A DNA stretch of 64,000 bases. Origin: SIG603 sp964369415. GTDB taxonomy: Bacteria; Bacillota; Clostridia; Oscillospirales; Acutalibacteraceae. Position 1 is the first letter of the stretch; each line of letters begins with the position of its first letter. Where the stretch lies: NCBI GenBank assembly GCA_964369415.1, contig CAYJFP010000007.1, positions 1-64,000 of the forward strand, in the 5' to 3' direction. The translations under genes were made by a program, and so were the position numbers. The notes under the pieces are model-generated. The model searched no databases, was not told the origin of the DNA, and saw only the letters and a list, made by a program, of their open reading frames with translations. Positions 43,815-53,158 of the stretch are shown here, piece after piece.

Positions 43815-43838
43815 AGAGTGGTAAAAACTTTACCCTCT
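43815..43838 (-). promoter_or_regulatory. Hairpin in the efp 5' UTR
   Basis: AGAG-(T)-GGTAAA pairs with TTTACC-CTCT (10 bp, one bulged base, 3-nt loop), about 8 bp ahead of the efp Shine-Dalgarno. No T-tract follows on the minus strand, so it is more likely a leader structure than a terminator. Confidence 0.45.
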
Positions 43839-43851
43839 GTTCATTTTAACT

Positions 43852-43932
43852 CAAGTATAGACCTATTTTATAATATTTTGAGAATTTTTTCAAGTATAGA
43901 TTTTAAAATAGGCCTTATTTTATAATATTATA
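43852..43932. repeat. Direct and inverted AT-rich repeats between pepP-like gene and efp
   Basis: CAAGTATAG occurs at 43852 and 43891, TATTTTATAATATT at about 43864 and 43916, and CCTATTTTA/TAAAATAGG form an inverted pair (43862-43870, 43904-43912). The second direct copy reaches into the last codons of the upstream gene. Likely a small local duplication that may hold the efp promoter. Confidence 0.5.
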
Positions 43933-44999
43933 AGTTCTTTAGGCGATTTTGCAAGAGATACGCTATCTTTTTCCCTTACAAGAATCATGTCTTCAATTCT
44001 AACCCCAAACTTACCCTCTAAATAAATTCCAGGCTCGTTAGTGACAACCATACCGCTTTTTAAAACTGTATTATCATTTACACTAAGCCTTGGATTTTCA
44101 TGTATCTCGGCTCCAACGCCATGCCCTAACGCATGACCAAAAGTACCTTTATAATGTTTATCAATTATCTCCCGTGCCATTTTATCAGGCTCACTACATT
44201 TATTTCCTGGCTTAATTAAGTTAAACGCTTCTAAATGTGCCTTTAAAACTGTTTCATACACGTCTTTTTGCTCATCTGTCACATATGAAACTGCAACTGT
44301 CCTTGTCATATCAGAATTATAACCATCTAGCATAGCTCCTGTGTCCATCAAGACAAAATCGCCTTTTTTAACTCTATCATCCGAAGGTACACCGTGGCAC
44401 TGTGAAGTTTTTGCGCCTGTAACTGTTATCAAGTCAAAGGAAACCGTCTCTGCCCCCTCTTTTCTCATGAAAAACTCGATTTCAAGGGCAATTTCTCTCT
44501 CGGAAACCCCTTCTTTAATCTTGGTTAAAACATGTGAAAAAGCAGCATCTGTCAGCCTTTGCGCTTCTGTAATTTTCTTGATCTCATAATCATCTTTAAT
44601 TATTCTTATTCCATCAATAATTCCGTAAAGCGAATTGCCAAAAACAGGTTCAGCTCCTACAGATTTAAATAATGTTTCGTATTCTTTAAACTTAAGATAA
44701 GGAACTTCGCTGTTCTCCATATGAATTTTCTTAACTTCATGCTTTTTAATAAGTGACTTTAGTGTGTCTGAAAATTTGTCAACTTTTATAACGGTGACAT
44801 TTTTAGCGTTTTGTTCTGCCGCCTCTTTATATCTAAAATCTACCAGCAAATACGCTTCTTCTTGAGTTACAAATAATATTCCTGCGCTAGAACTAAAATA
44901 GCTAAAGTACCTTCTGTTTACCGAAGTAGTTATGAGCGCTGCCTCATTATCAGTATTCTTCAAAAGTTTTTTCCTAAGCTTGTCAATACGATTTGTCAT
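43920..44999 (-). CDS. Xaa-Pro aminopeptidase/creatinase-like M24 peptidase
   Basis: About 359 aa. N-terminal creatinase-like domain (about 1-130) and C-terminal pita-bread domain with metal ligands Asp (LMDTGAMLDG), Asp (NSDMTRT), His (GHALGHGVG), Glu (TNEPGIYLEG) and Glu (VRIEDMILV). It removes N-terminal residues ahead of proline. The start is uncertain: ATG 44999 gives the family-like MTNRIDKL but has no good Shine-Dalgarno; TTG at 45029 would extend it by ten residues. efp downstream is the common clostridial neighbour. Confidence 0.9.
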   Translation of the reverse strand: MTNRIDKLRKKLLKNTDNEAALITTSVNRRYFSYFSSSAGILFVTQEEAYLLVDFRYKEAAEQNAKNVTVIKVDKFSDTLKSLIKKHEVKKIHMENSEVPYLKFKEYETLFKSVGAEPVFGNSLYGIIDGIRIIKDDYEIKKITEAQRLTDAAFSHVLTKIKEGVSEREIALEIEFFMRKEGAETVSFDLITVTGAKTSQCHGVPSDDRVKKGDFVLMDTGAMLDGYNSDMTRTVAVSYVTDEQKDVYETVLKAHLEAFNLIKPGNKCSEPDKMAREIIDKHYKGTFGHALGHGVGAEIHENPRLSVNDNTVLKSGMVVTNEPGIYLEGKFGVRIEDMILVREKDSVSLAKSPKELIIL

Positions 45000-45088
45000 A
45001 GCTATAACCATGTCATGTTTTGCGCACAAAACTGCATAAAACAGTTAACGTTTGCACGGTATCCATGCCTTTCTGTCATTTTTAAAAC

Positions 45089-45586
45089 TTAATCTTTTTC
45101 AAACTTAATTTTACGTTTTAACTTATTCTCAATTTTCCTTCTAACTTTAAATATAATTCCTTCTTCAAGTTCTACCGGCTCGACTAAAACAGTCTTCATT
45201 AAGGCAAGATTTCCTCCTAAAATATCTGTGAAAATTTGGTCACCTATAATCAAACATTCACTTTTTGCTAGGGAAAAGTTCTTAGCTGCCTTACTAAATC
45301 CTCTTGGAAACGGTTTAAGTGCAAAGCTTATATAATCCATATCATATATTTTAGCAACCGCCGAGACCCTCTTTTCAAAATTATTTGACACAATTATCGT
45401 TTTATACCCTGCTGCCTTAACTTTCTTAGTCCATTCTATAGCACCATCTAACGGCACTTTGGATTTATAAGAGCACAAGGTATTGTCAACATCTAAGAAA
45501 ACAGCCTTAACATTAAGTTTTTTCAAATCTTCAAGACTTATATCAGTTATTTTCTTAAACCGAAAGTCAGGTTTTAACACACTCAC
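45089..45586 (-). CDS. YqeG-family HAD IIIA phosphatase
   Basis: 165 aa. HAD motif I VFLDVDNTL, motif II in IIVSNN, and motif IV with DQIFTDILGGN mark the YqeG family (mitochondrial PTPMT-like phosphatidylglycerophosphatase clan). It probably dephosphorylates phosphatidylglycerophosphate or another small substrate. A GTG at 45586 is 8 nt after GGAG and gives the likely start; the GTG at 45595 overlaps the Shine-Dalgarno. It follows rpsU. Confidence 0.88.
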   Translation of the reverse strand: MSVLKPDFRFKKITDISLEDLKKLNVKAVFLDVDNTLCSYKSKVPLDGAIEWTKKVKAAGYKTIIVSNNFEKRVSAVAKIYDMDYISFALKPFPRGFSKAAKNFSLAKSECLIIGDQIFTDILGGNLALMKTVLVEPVELEEGIIFKVRRKIENKLKRKIKFEKD

Positions 45587-45609
45587 TTTAAACACTCCAT
45601 TACGCTAAT

Positions 45610-45635
45610 GTAGGGGAGGAAAACTCCCCCCCTAC
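45610..45635 (-). repeat. GC-rich hairpin between rpsU and the YqeG gene
   Basis: GTAGGGGAG pairs with CTCCCC(CC)CTAC, with a 5-nt loop. On the minus strand it contains G7 and is preceded, not followed, by T6, so it is not a standard terminator; it may stabilise or attenuate the rpsU transcript. Confidence 0.5.
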
Positions 45636-45641
45636 AAAAAA

Positions 45642-45818
45642 TTATTTGAATTTACGTTTTCTTGCAGCTTCGGATTTCTTTTTACGTTTTACCGAAGGTT
45701 TTTCGTAAGCTTCTCTCTTACGAACTTCTGCGATAACGCCTGCTCTTGCGCATTGCTTTTTGAATCGTCTTAATGCACTATCTAAAGATTCGTTATCTTT
45801 AATTCTGATTTCAGCCAT
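45642..45818 (-). CDS. rpsU: 30S ribosomal protein S21
   Basis: 58 aa, a full-length S21 that is easily missed because it is so short. The protein opens MAEIRIKDNESLDSALRRFK and ends in the basic AARKRKFK tail, with RKREAYEKPSVKRK in between. It is needed for initiation on natural mRNAs. RBS GGGAGGG. It has a perfect consensus promoter and a short leader with a hairpin. Confidence 0.96.
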   Translation of the reverse strand: MAEIRIKDNESLDSALRRFKKQCARAGVIAEVRKREAYEKPSVKRKKKSEAARKRKFK

Positions 45819-45872
45819 CTATATCCCTCCCATCCGCCATAAGGCAGGGGTTATTTGTTATTAATATAACAT
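45819..45872 (-). promoter_or_regulatory. Leader of rpsU with hairpin
   Basis: On the minus strand GTTAT-ATTA-ATAAC forms a small hairpin flanked by GGGG and CCCC that can extend it. Possible feedback or stability element; no named class recognised. Confidence 0.35.
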
Positions 45873-45877
45873 CCCCA

Positions 45878-45906
45878 ATTATACGCCTTTTAAGAGAATC
45901 TGTCAA
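45878..45906 (-). promoter_or_regulatory. Consensus promoter of rpsU
   Basis: TTGACA, 17 bp, TATAAT on the minus strand, a perfect sigma-70/SigA match. It lies in the spacer after pfkA. Confidence 0.9.
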
Positions 45907-45927
45907 GAGATTTTCGATAAAGAAATC

Positions 45928-46896
45928 TTAATTTGATAGAATTTTTGCAATATCGTAAATATTTGTATCAAATACTCTCTTCTGATCCAAGGCTTCGGTA
46001 ATATCTAAGTCAACAATTTGTCCTTTGTTTAAAACGACAACTCTGTTGCTTTTACCCTCACTTAATATTTTAACTGCATGGTATCCCATGACACTACCCA
46101 TGTATCTGTCTCTTAGTGTCGGTGAACCACCTCTTTGTACATGTCCTAAGATTGTAGCTCTTGATTCAATTCCTATTGTTTCTTGAATTCTTTTGGCAAG
46201 CTCATCAGTTCCGCCAACTCCTTCTGCAACAATAACAATATAGTGTCTCTTACCTGTTTTTCTTGAAGATTCAATTCTGTCTATAACATCCTTTTGGAAG
46301 TCATACTGAACTTCTGGAACTAAAACAGAAATTGCACCTGTTGCTATACCTGTATAAAGTGCGATATCTCCGCAGTTTCTTCCCATAACTTCAACTACAC
46401 TACATCTATCATGTGACTCTGTTGTGTCTCTAATTCTGTCTATCATCTCCATAGCTGTGTTTAAAGCTGTGTCGAATCCTATAGTATATTCTGATGATGC
46501 AATATCGTTATCTATTGTACCTGGAACACCGATGCATGGTATGCCAGCACCTGTTAAATCTCTTGCACCTCTAAATGAACCGTCACCACCTATTACAACT
46601 ACGCCTTGAATACCATTTTCACGGCAAACTCTTGCTGCTTTCTCTACACCCTCTTTAGAATTAAACTCAGGGCTTCTTGCAGTGTAAAGATGTGTTCCAC
46701 CTGATTGAATGATGTTTGAAACGCTTCTTATCGCCATCGGTTCAAAGTCTGCATTTAAAAGACCATTATAACCTCTGTTAACTCCATAGACTTCCATTCC
46801 AAAGTCTATTGCTGAACGAACAACACCTCTAACCGCTGCGTTCATTCCCGGTGCGTCTCCACCGCTTGTTAATACTGCTATTTTGTTAATTTCCAT
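45928..46896 (-). CDS. pfkA: ATP-dependent 6-phosphofructokinase
   Basis: 322 aa, normal length. ATP-binding TSGGDAPGMNAAVRG, catalytic Asp in GTIDNDI, substrate-binding EVMGRNCGD and GGSPTLRDR are all present. It commits glucose to glycolysis. I use the ATG after GGAGG; an upstream in-frame start would add 23 unlikely residues. It is last in the hprK-to-pfkA run, 97 bp after dnaE. Confidence 0.97.
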   Translation of the reverse strand: MEINKIAVLTSGGDAPGMNAAVRGVVRSAIDFGMEVYGVNRGYNGLLNADFEPMAIRSVSNIIQSGGTHLYTARSPEFNSKEGVEKAARVCRENGIQGVVVIGGDGSFRGARDLTGAGIPCIGVPGTIDNDIASSEYTIGFDTALNTAMEMIDRIRDTTESHDRCSVVEVMGRNCGDIALYTGIATGAISVLVPEVQYDFQKDVIDRIESSRKTGKRHYIVIVAEGVGGTDELAKRIQETIGIESRATILGHVQRGGSPTLRDRYMGSVMGYHAVKILSEGKSNRVVVLNKGQIVDLDITEALDQKRVFDTNIYDIAKILSN

Positions 46897-46993
46897 TATT
46901 TGAATTCCTCCAAACAGAATTTTTCTTTTTAAAACATTATAATGCATAACCCGCCTATTTAGCAAGTTAAATTTTTGAAAAAAATATAAATTA

Positions 46994-49900
46994 TTATTTT
47001 ATTTTTACATTTTCCTCTCCAAGTAGCTTTTTAAGCTCTCTTAAAAGTACTTCATTTGGGTCAAGTCTTAAATTTGAAGGTGCCCTCATGAGCTTTTTCG
47101 TATCGGGATAAAAAATAAACAGCTGTGTATCCCCTTCAAATACCTCGATAAGCTTTATTGCCTTTTCATATGACTTTTCATCTGTGTACTTAATATATAA
47201 TCCTTTGTTACTAAGTTTTATCGGCTTTACGGGCTTTAAATTTTCCTCACTAGCCTCTACAGCATAGTCACAGATTAATTTAGGCTCTTGATTTTCCGTA
47301 AAACTTAATCTGCCGTGAATTTTAAGCTCGGCTCCTTGCAAAAACAAATTAGAATATCTTTCATAGATTTTAGGAAATACAATGACTTCCATAGAGCCAT
47401 ACATATCTTCAAATTGTATGAACGCAAGTGTGCCGCCGTTTCGGCTTTGTTTTCTTTTTAAAGTGGATACAACACCCAATAAATCTACACTTTGTTCATC
47501 CTTATACTCATCACTTTCTGAATCTGAAGAAGCAATAACCCTATCAATTCTTGCAACAATTTTATTATCATAATACGGCTTAAACGGTGTCATAGGATGC
47601 CCTGTAAGGTACATTCCTGTAGTCTCTTTTTCCATTATTAATTTTTGCTTATGGCTATAGTCCTCTGTTTTATTAATAATAAAACTTCCACTGTCTTCTA
47701 CATTATCAAAAAAGCCGATTTGCCCATCGATATGTCTTTTTTTCTCTGCGTCTAAAGAGTCGATTATATCATTTAGTGCCATTACCATTTCACGCCTGTT
47801 ATTCCCTAAATCATCAAGCGCTCCAGCCTTGATAAGGCTTTCTATCGCCCTTTTGTTTAGGTCTTTTCCATGCATTCTGGTACAGAAATTTTCAAAAGAT
47901 TTAAATTTGCCGTTTTCTTTTCTTTCTTGCATCATTCTATCAATTACGGCACTGCCTATATTTTTGATTGCTAAAAGACCAAACACTATGTCGTCGTTTT
48001 TAGCTGTAAACTGCTTTGCACTAAGGTTTACATGAGGTGGTAAAACCTTGATATTAAGCCTTGAGCATTCTTCCATATAAACTGCAACTTTTGATGAGTT
48101 ACCGAGCACACTTGTAAGCAAAGCCGCAAGATACTCCTTTGGATAATAGCATTTCATGTATGCAGTTTGATATGCAACCACCGCATACGCCGCCGCATGA
48201 GATTTATTAAACGCATACGCCGCAAAGTTTTCCATTTCGCCAAAGACTGTATTTGCTATCTCCTCGCTTACCCCTCTTTTTAAACATCCCTCTATCTCCC
48301 ATGTTCCGTCTTCTTTTTGAAGACCGTAAATGAAGTTATTTCGCTCTTTTTCCATTACGCTAAACTTCTTTTTTGACATGGCACGTCTAACTATATCCGC
48401 CCTTCCAAGGCTATAACCCGCAAGCTCTCTAAATATACTCATTACTTGTTCTTGGTAAATAATACAACCATAGGTAACATCAAGAATTTTTGCAAGTCTT
48501 GGATGTTTGTACACCACTTTTTCAGGATTATGCCTATTTACTATATATGTGTCGATAAACTGCATAGGCCCTGGTCTGTAAAGAGAGATAACCGCTATTA
48601 AATCCTCAATTTTTTCAGGCTTTAACCTCATAATCGTTCTCGTCATGCCCTCGGATTCAAACTGGAACACACCTTGAGTAAAACCTTCTTCAAGTATGGA
48701 AAATACTTTTTTATCATCATAATTAATTTTTTCTATATTAAAATCTGGCTCGTATTCATGAATAATTTTTGCTGAATTATCTATTACCGATAAGTTTCTA
48801 AGGCCTAAAAAGTCCATTTTCAATAGACCTAATTCTTCTATTGTCACCATGGTAAACTGTGTTACAGTAGATTCATCATTTTTTGCAAGCGGCACATAGT
48901 TTTGAACAGGCTTATCCGTGATAACCACTCCCGCTGCATGCGTCGAGGCATGTCTTGGCATACCTTCAATTTTTCTTGCCATATCTACAAGACTTTTAAT
49001 CTGGGGTTCACTATCGTACCTTAGTTTAAGCTGTGCTTCTAACTCTAAGGCTTTGTCTATTGTTATCCCAAGGCTAGTCGGAATTAACTTTGCTATTTGG
49101 TCAGCGATAGCATATGGAACTGCCATCGCACGGCCTACATCTCTAATCGCAAGTTTTGCCGCCATAGTACCAAATGTAACTATTTGCGCTACATGGTCCG
49201 CTCCGTATTTATTTGTTACATAGTCAATAATTTCTTGGCGTCTTTCATCACTAAAGTCTATGTCGAAATCGGGCATGCTCACTCTTTCAGGATTTAAGAA
49301 TCTTTCAAAAATAAGGTCGTATTTTATCGGGTCAACACCTGTAATTCCAACGCAATAAGCGGCGATACTTCCGACACCCGAACCTCTTCCCGGCCCTACT
49401 GGTATTTTCACACTTTTTGCATATCTGATGAAATCATAGACTATTAAATAGTAGTTGACATAGCCCATTTCTTCTATTGTATTTATCTCGTATTCAAGCC
49501 TGTCCTTAATGCTCTCTTCTACATCTTTCCCATACAGTTTTTCAAGACCTTCATAGCAAAGTTTTCTAAAAAATTCATTATTGTCGCTTCCGTCAGGAGT
49601 ATAGAACATAGGAAGTTTTGTGACACCGAATTCAAAGTCGAGATTGCATCTTTCGGCAATTTCTACTGTATTGTCAAAAGCTTCTGGGCACATTGGAAAC
49701 AGGCTTCGCATCTCCTCTTCCGATTTAAAGTAAAACTCATCCGAGCCAAATTCTAAAACATCTTCGTCTTCAATAGTCTTATTGGTTTGGATACATATTA
49801 AAATATGATGCATCTCGCTGTCTTCTTTTAAAATATAATGAGAGTCATTCGTTGCAACTAATGGTATGTCTGTCTCTTTTGAAAGTTTCATTATTAGCGG

Positions 49901-50458
49901 ATTTATCGCCTTCTGCTCTTTCAGTCCGTGGTCTTGAAGCTCTAGGTAAAAATTCTCTTTTCCAAAAATATCTCTATACCTAAGTGCCGCTGTTTTTGCT
50001 TCTTCATAATTTCCAGCGGTGAGTTCTCTTTGCACTTCACCCGCAAGACAGGCAGAAAGTGCAATCAAGCCCTCGCTATGTTTTTCAAGCAGTTCAAAAT
50101 CAACCCTTGGATTATTGTAGAATCCTTCGGTATACGCTTTTGAGACCATTGCAATTAAATTTTTATACCCTGTTTCATTTTTACAAAGCAAAACGAGGTG
50201 TCTACTTTGTCTATCAAACTGCTGAACTTTATCAAACCTAGTTCTTTTTGCGACATAGACTTCACAACCGATTATGGGCTTTATCCCTCTTTTTTTTGCA
50301 GCTTTATAAAAGTCGATTACTCCATACATCGAGCCGTGGTCGGTAATTGCTACGGCAGTTTGGCCTAGCTCCTTTGCCCTATCAAGCATTTTTTCGATTC
50401 TACATGCTCCGTCTAGCAAACTGTACTCTGTGTGAACATGCAAATGAACAAAACCCAT
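46994..50458 (-). CDS. dnaE: DNA polymerase III alpha subunit DnaE
   Basis: 1154 aa. N-terminal PHP domain (HVHTEYSLLDGA), polymerase core with VGPGRGSGVGSIA and the catalytic Asp pair in PDFDIDFSDERR, helix-hairpin-helix region, and a C-terminal OB fold (VDLLGVVSTLKRKQSRNG). Full length, no break. It synthesises DNA at the replication fork, alongside PolC in Firmicutes. RBS GGGGTGA. The whiA stop is 4 bp upstream, so the two genes are coupled. Confidence 0.97.
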   Translation of the reverse strand: MGFVHLHVHTEYSLLDGACRIEKMLDRAKELGQTAVAITDHGSMYGVIDFYKAAKKRGIKPIIGCEVYVAKRTRFDKVQQFDRQSRHLVLLCKNETGYKNLIAMVSKAYTEGFYNNPRVDFELLEKHSEGLIALSACLAGEVQRELTAGNYEEAKTAALRYRDIFGKENFYLELQDHGLKEQKAINPLIMKLSKETDIPLVATNDSHYILKEDSEMHHILICIQTNKTIEDEDVLEFGSDEFYFKSEEEMRSLFPMCPEAFDNTVEIAERCNLDFEFGVTKLPMFYTPDGSDNNEFFRKLCYEGLEKLYGKDVEESIKDRLEYEINTIEEMGYVNYYLIVYDFIRYAKSVKIPVGPGRGSGVGSIAAYCVGITGVDPIKYDLIFERFLNPERVSMPDFDIDFSDERRQEIIDYVTNKYGADHVAQIVTFGTMAAKLAIRDVGRAMAVPYAIADQIAKLIPTSLGITIDKALELEAQLKLRYDSEPQIKSLVDMARKIEGMPRHASTHAAGVVITDKPVQNYVPLAKNDESTVTQFTMVTIEELGLLKMDFLGLRNLSVIDNSAKIIHEYEPDFNIEKINYDDKKVFSILEEGFTQGVFQFESEGMTRTIMRLKPEKIEDLIAVISLYRPGPMQFIDTYIVNRHNPEKVVYKHPRLAKILDVTYGCIIYQEQVMSIFRELAGYSLGRADIVRRAMSKKKFSVMEKERNNFIYGLQKEDGTWEIEGCLKRGVSEEIANTVFGEMENFAAYAFNKSHAAAYAVVAYQTAYMKCYYPKEYLAALLTSVLGNSSKVAVYMEECSRLNIKVLPPHVNLSAKQFTAKNDDIVFGLLAIKNIGSAVIDRMMQERKENGKFKSFENFCTRMHGKDLNKRAIESLIKAGALDDLGNNRREMVMALNDIIDSLDAEKKRHIDGQIGFFDNVEDSGSFIINKTEDYSHKQKLIMEKETTGMYLTGHPMTPFKPYYDNKIVARIDRVIASSDSESDEYKDEQSVDLLGVVSTLKRKQSRNGGTLAFIQFEDMYGSMEVIVFPKIYERYSNLFLQGAELKIHGRLSFTENQEPKLICDYAVEASEENLKPVKPIKLSNKGLYIKYTDEKSYEKAIKLIEVFEGDTQLFIFYPDTKKLMRAPSNLRLDPNEVLLRELKKLLGEENVKIK

Positions 50459-50462
50459 TATT

Positions 50463-51350
50463 TCACCCCTTTATCATTTTTTCGTATATATTCAATATTT
50501 TAGTCAATTTATGATTCGCTTTTGAACGACTAACGTTTAAACTCTCAGCAATCTCTTTTAAGGACATCTGAGGATTCTCAAGCCTTAAAATCGCAATTTC
50601 CTTTAAATTTTCATCTAAAAAGTTTAAACCCTTTTTATCGCTAATATATGCTATTGCTGCTGTCTGCCTAGCCGATGCCGAAATAGTTTTATCAATATTT
50701 GCCGTTTCAAAATTAGATTTTCTATTTATATTATTTACCGCTTCCTTATACATTTTCATTTGCATAAGCTCCATAGATGCTTTTGTCGCACCTATAAAGG
50801 TTAAAAAATCCTCAATTTGAACGCTATCTTTCATGTATAGTACGGTTTTATTGTTCTTAATTTTCTTTTTTAGCTTAAAAAAATTGAATTCACTGATAAA
50901 ATTCATCAAGGAATCGGCTAAAATTTCATCAGCAAATACAAATTCAAGATTATATTGTTTATTAGGATTTGACACACTAGCGCAGGAAAGAAACATCCCT
51001 CTTAAAAATGAAGCTATACAGCACTCATTTTCTATGTTTTCACCTATTACTTCACAAAATTTCCCATCTTTAGAGAACAATGAAAAAATTCTCTCCTTAT
51101 CCCGACTATCCGGTATCAAAAACTCGTAGCCTTTACCCTTATAACTTGCCCTTATTTCCGTAATAGCTCCCGAAAATTCCGCCGTCATCTCTGAAATTCT
51201 TCTTGCTACGTCTATATGTTCTGTCGTAAGCGAAGACTTTGAAAAAAATCTTGAAAACAGCAAAAGTGAGTATAGTTCTGCTTTTTTACAGCAATCATTT
51301 TTACTGCTAATTTTACAAAGTTCACGCTTTGTCTCGTATGAAAAAGTCAT
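50463..51350 (-). CDS. whiA: WhiA-family DNA-binding protein
   Basis: 295 aa. N-terminal LAGLIDADG homing-endonuclease-like domain (lacking catalytic residues, with CFIRG-type region CCIASFLRGMFLSC) and C-terminal helix-turn-helix ending ISLKEIAESLN-like MSLKEIAESLNVSRSKANHKL. In Firmicutes it affects chromosome segregation and division. It sits between rapZ and dnaE, 16 bp after rapZ, with no yvcK between them. Confidence 0.95.
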   Translation of the reverse strand: MTFSYETKRELCKISSKNDCCKKAELYSLLLFSRFFSKSSLTTEHIDVARRISEMTAEFSGAITEIRASYKGKGYEFLIPDSRDKERIFSLFSKDGKFCEVIGENIENECCIASFLRGMFLSCASVSNPNKQYNLEFVFADEILADSLMNFISEFNFFKLKKKIKNNKTVLYMKDSVQIEDFLTFIGATKASMELMQMKMYKEAVNNINRKSNFETANIDKTISASARQTAAIAYISDKKGLNFLDENLKEIAILRLENPQMSLKEIAESLNVSRSKANHKLTKILNIYEKMIKG

Positions 51351-51366
51351 TTTTACACCATTTTTA

Positions 51367-52224
51367 TTATTTATTTATATCTCTATGAGTGACAGATGTT
51401 CTTAAATTCTGTCCTTTAATATATTCATGAAAATATCTTGCAAACGCCACCGAACGGTGATGGCCGCCTGTACAGCCTATGGAAACTACCAACTGACTCT
51501 TACCTTCTTCTTGATAAAGTGGAATCAGAAAATCAAGCATTTCTGCGATTTTATCTCTAAATTCTATGCTTTGGCTTTTTTCCATCACAAAATCATACAC
51601 AGCATCATCAAGTCCTGTTTGTTCTCTCATTTCATCAAAATAAAACGGATTCGGTAGGCACCTTACATCAAAAAGCAAGTCCGATTCCATTGGAATACCA
51701 TGTTTAAACCCAAAACTTATCATATGAACTATCATGCTATCCTGAGTTTTATCAAGAAACATTTCTGTAATCCTTGTTTTCAAAGCTTGTGGCTTCATAG
51801 CTCCCGTATTAATTATATAATCCGCAATTTGCCTTACTGGCTTTAGCATTTCTCTTTCAATTCTAACTGCTTCTTGAAGTGAGCCTTTGACCTCTTCTGA
51901 TAACGGGTGCTTACGTCTAGTTTCCTTATATCTATTGACAAGAATAGACTCAGAAGCATCTAAAAATAGAATTTTATAATTCCTATTTTGCTCTTCAAGT
52001 ATAGAAAGTGCATCGAAAAATGATTTAAAAAACTCACCGCCTCTTGTATCCGTTACAACGGCAACCTTTTGAGACATTCCTTGTGAAGCTAGACACAAAT
52101 CATAAAAAATCGGAATCATGGTAGGCGGAAGGTTGTCAACACAATAAAACCCTACATCTTCCATAGCGTTAACCGCTCTTGATTTTCCCGCTCCTGAAAG
52201 ACCTGTTACAATAATGAATTCCAT
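51367..52224 (-). CDS. rapZ: RNase adapter/UDP-sugar-binding protein RapZ (YvcJ)
   Basis: 285 aa. Walker A GLSGAGKS (8-15) after a short strand, MEDVGFYCVDNLPP, then the C-terminal IGCTGGHHRSV signature of the family. In Firmicutes YvcJ binds nucleotides and links to cell-wall and competence control. It overlaps closely with murB (1-bp gap). Confidence 0.96.
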   Translation of the reverse strand: MEFIIVTGLSGAGKSRAVNAMEDVGFYCVDNLPPTMIPIFYDLCLASQGMSQKVAVVTDTRGGEFFKSFFDALSILEEQNRNYKILFLDASESILVNRYKETRRKHPLSEEVKGSLQEAVRIEREMLKPVRQIADYIINTGAMKPQALKTRITEMFLDKTQDSMIVHMISFGFKHGIPMESDLLFDVRCLPNPFYFDEMREQTGLDDAVYDFVMEKSQSIEFRDKIAEMLDFLIPLYQEEGKSQLVVSIGCTGGHHRSVAFARYFHEYIKGQNLRTSVTHRDINK

Positions 52225-52225
52225 A

Positions 52226-53137
52226 CTAAACCTCCCCTACAAGTTTAATTTCACATTCTAAATCTATACTTTTTTCCTTTTTAACTGCTGATTTAATCTT
52301 GTCAATTAATTCAAGAACATCGCTACATTTTGCATTTCCTTTATTAATTATAAACCCGCTGTGCTTTGTGCTGACTTCAGCACCGCCAACGCTCAGGCCT
52401 TTTAAACCACACTCTTCAATCAAAGCTGCTGCAAAATGCTCCTTAGGTCTCTTAAAAACACTTCCAGCACTTGGAAATTCTATAGGTTGTTTGTCACGTC
52501 TTTTCCCCATTAACTCTTCCATTTTGCCAAGTATGATATCACTTTCACTTTTATCTAGTTTTAACCTTAAGCCTGTTATTATGTAATTTTTCTTCGAGTA
52601 TACACTTTCTCTATAAGATAAATTAAGTTCTTTTCCTACATATCTGTCCTCTTCGCCGTTAAAATCCATGTGTTCACAGTCTATCAAGACATCTTTCATC
52701 TCTCCTCCATAGGCACCAGCATTCATATACGCCGCACCACCTGAAGTTCCAGGTATTCCATAGGCAAACTCAAGCCCAGAAAGTGAATTATTCTTGCAAA
52801 AAACACAAAGTGCTGACAACATTATTCCAGATCCACAATACACAGTGTTTTCATCCAGAATCTCTATCTTTTTAAAATCACCCTCAAGACAAATAACTAC
52901 TGCCCTAATCCCTTTATCTGAGACCAAAAGATTAGAGCCGTTTCCCATGATGAATATATCAATATCATTTTCTTTTACTACTTTAAGAACTTGCTTTAAC
53001 TCTTCTTTACTTTTAACTTTTAAAAACCTATCCGCATTTCCGCCAATTTTAAAGCTTGTGTGCTTTTTCATTGGTTCATCAGGGATATATTCTATTTTAT
53101 TTTTAATGCATAAATTATCTAATGGACCGTAGTTCAA
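52226..53137 (-). CDS. murB: UDP-N-acetylenolpyruvoylglucosamine reductase
   Basis: 303 aa. FAD-binding GNGSNLLV and AYGIPGTSGGAAYMNAGAYGGE, substrate SYRESVY, and the catalytic Ser in PSAGSVFKRP are present. It makes UDP-MurNAc, the second committed step of peptidoglycan precursor synthesis. The start is TTG, with GGAGG 7 nt upstream and no in-frame ATG at that place. Followed by rapZ. Confidence 0.95.
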   Translation of the reverse strand: MNYGPLDNLCIKNKIEYIPDEPMKKHTSFKIGGNADRFLKVKSKEELKQVLKVVKENDIDIFIMGNGSNLLVSDKGIRAVVICLEGDFKKIEILDENTVYCGSGIMLSALCVFCKNNSLSGLEFAYGIPGTSGGAAYMNAGAYGGEMKDVLIDCEHMDFNGEEDRYVGKELNLSYRESVYSKKNYIITGLRLKLDKSESDIILGKMEELMGKRRDKQPIEFPSAGSVFKRPKEHFAAALIEECGLKGLSVGGAEVSTKHSGFIINKGNAKCSDVLELIDKIKSAVKKEKSIDLECEIKLVGEV

Positions 53138-53158
53138 ATCATTTCCTCCATCGTATTA

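Noticed and set aside
45030..45088. Leader peptide gene for the proline peptidase
   Set aside because: The short ORFs lack a Shine-Dalgarno and biased codons, so I report the region only as an odd leader.
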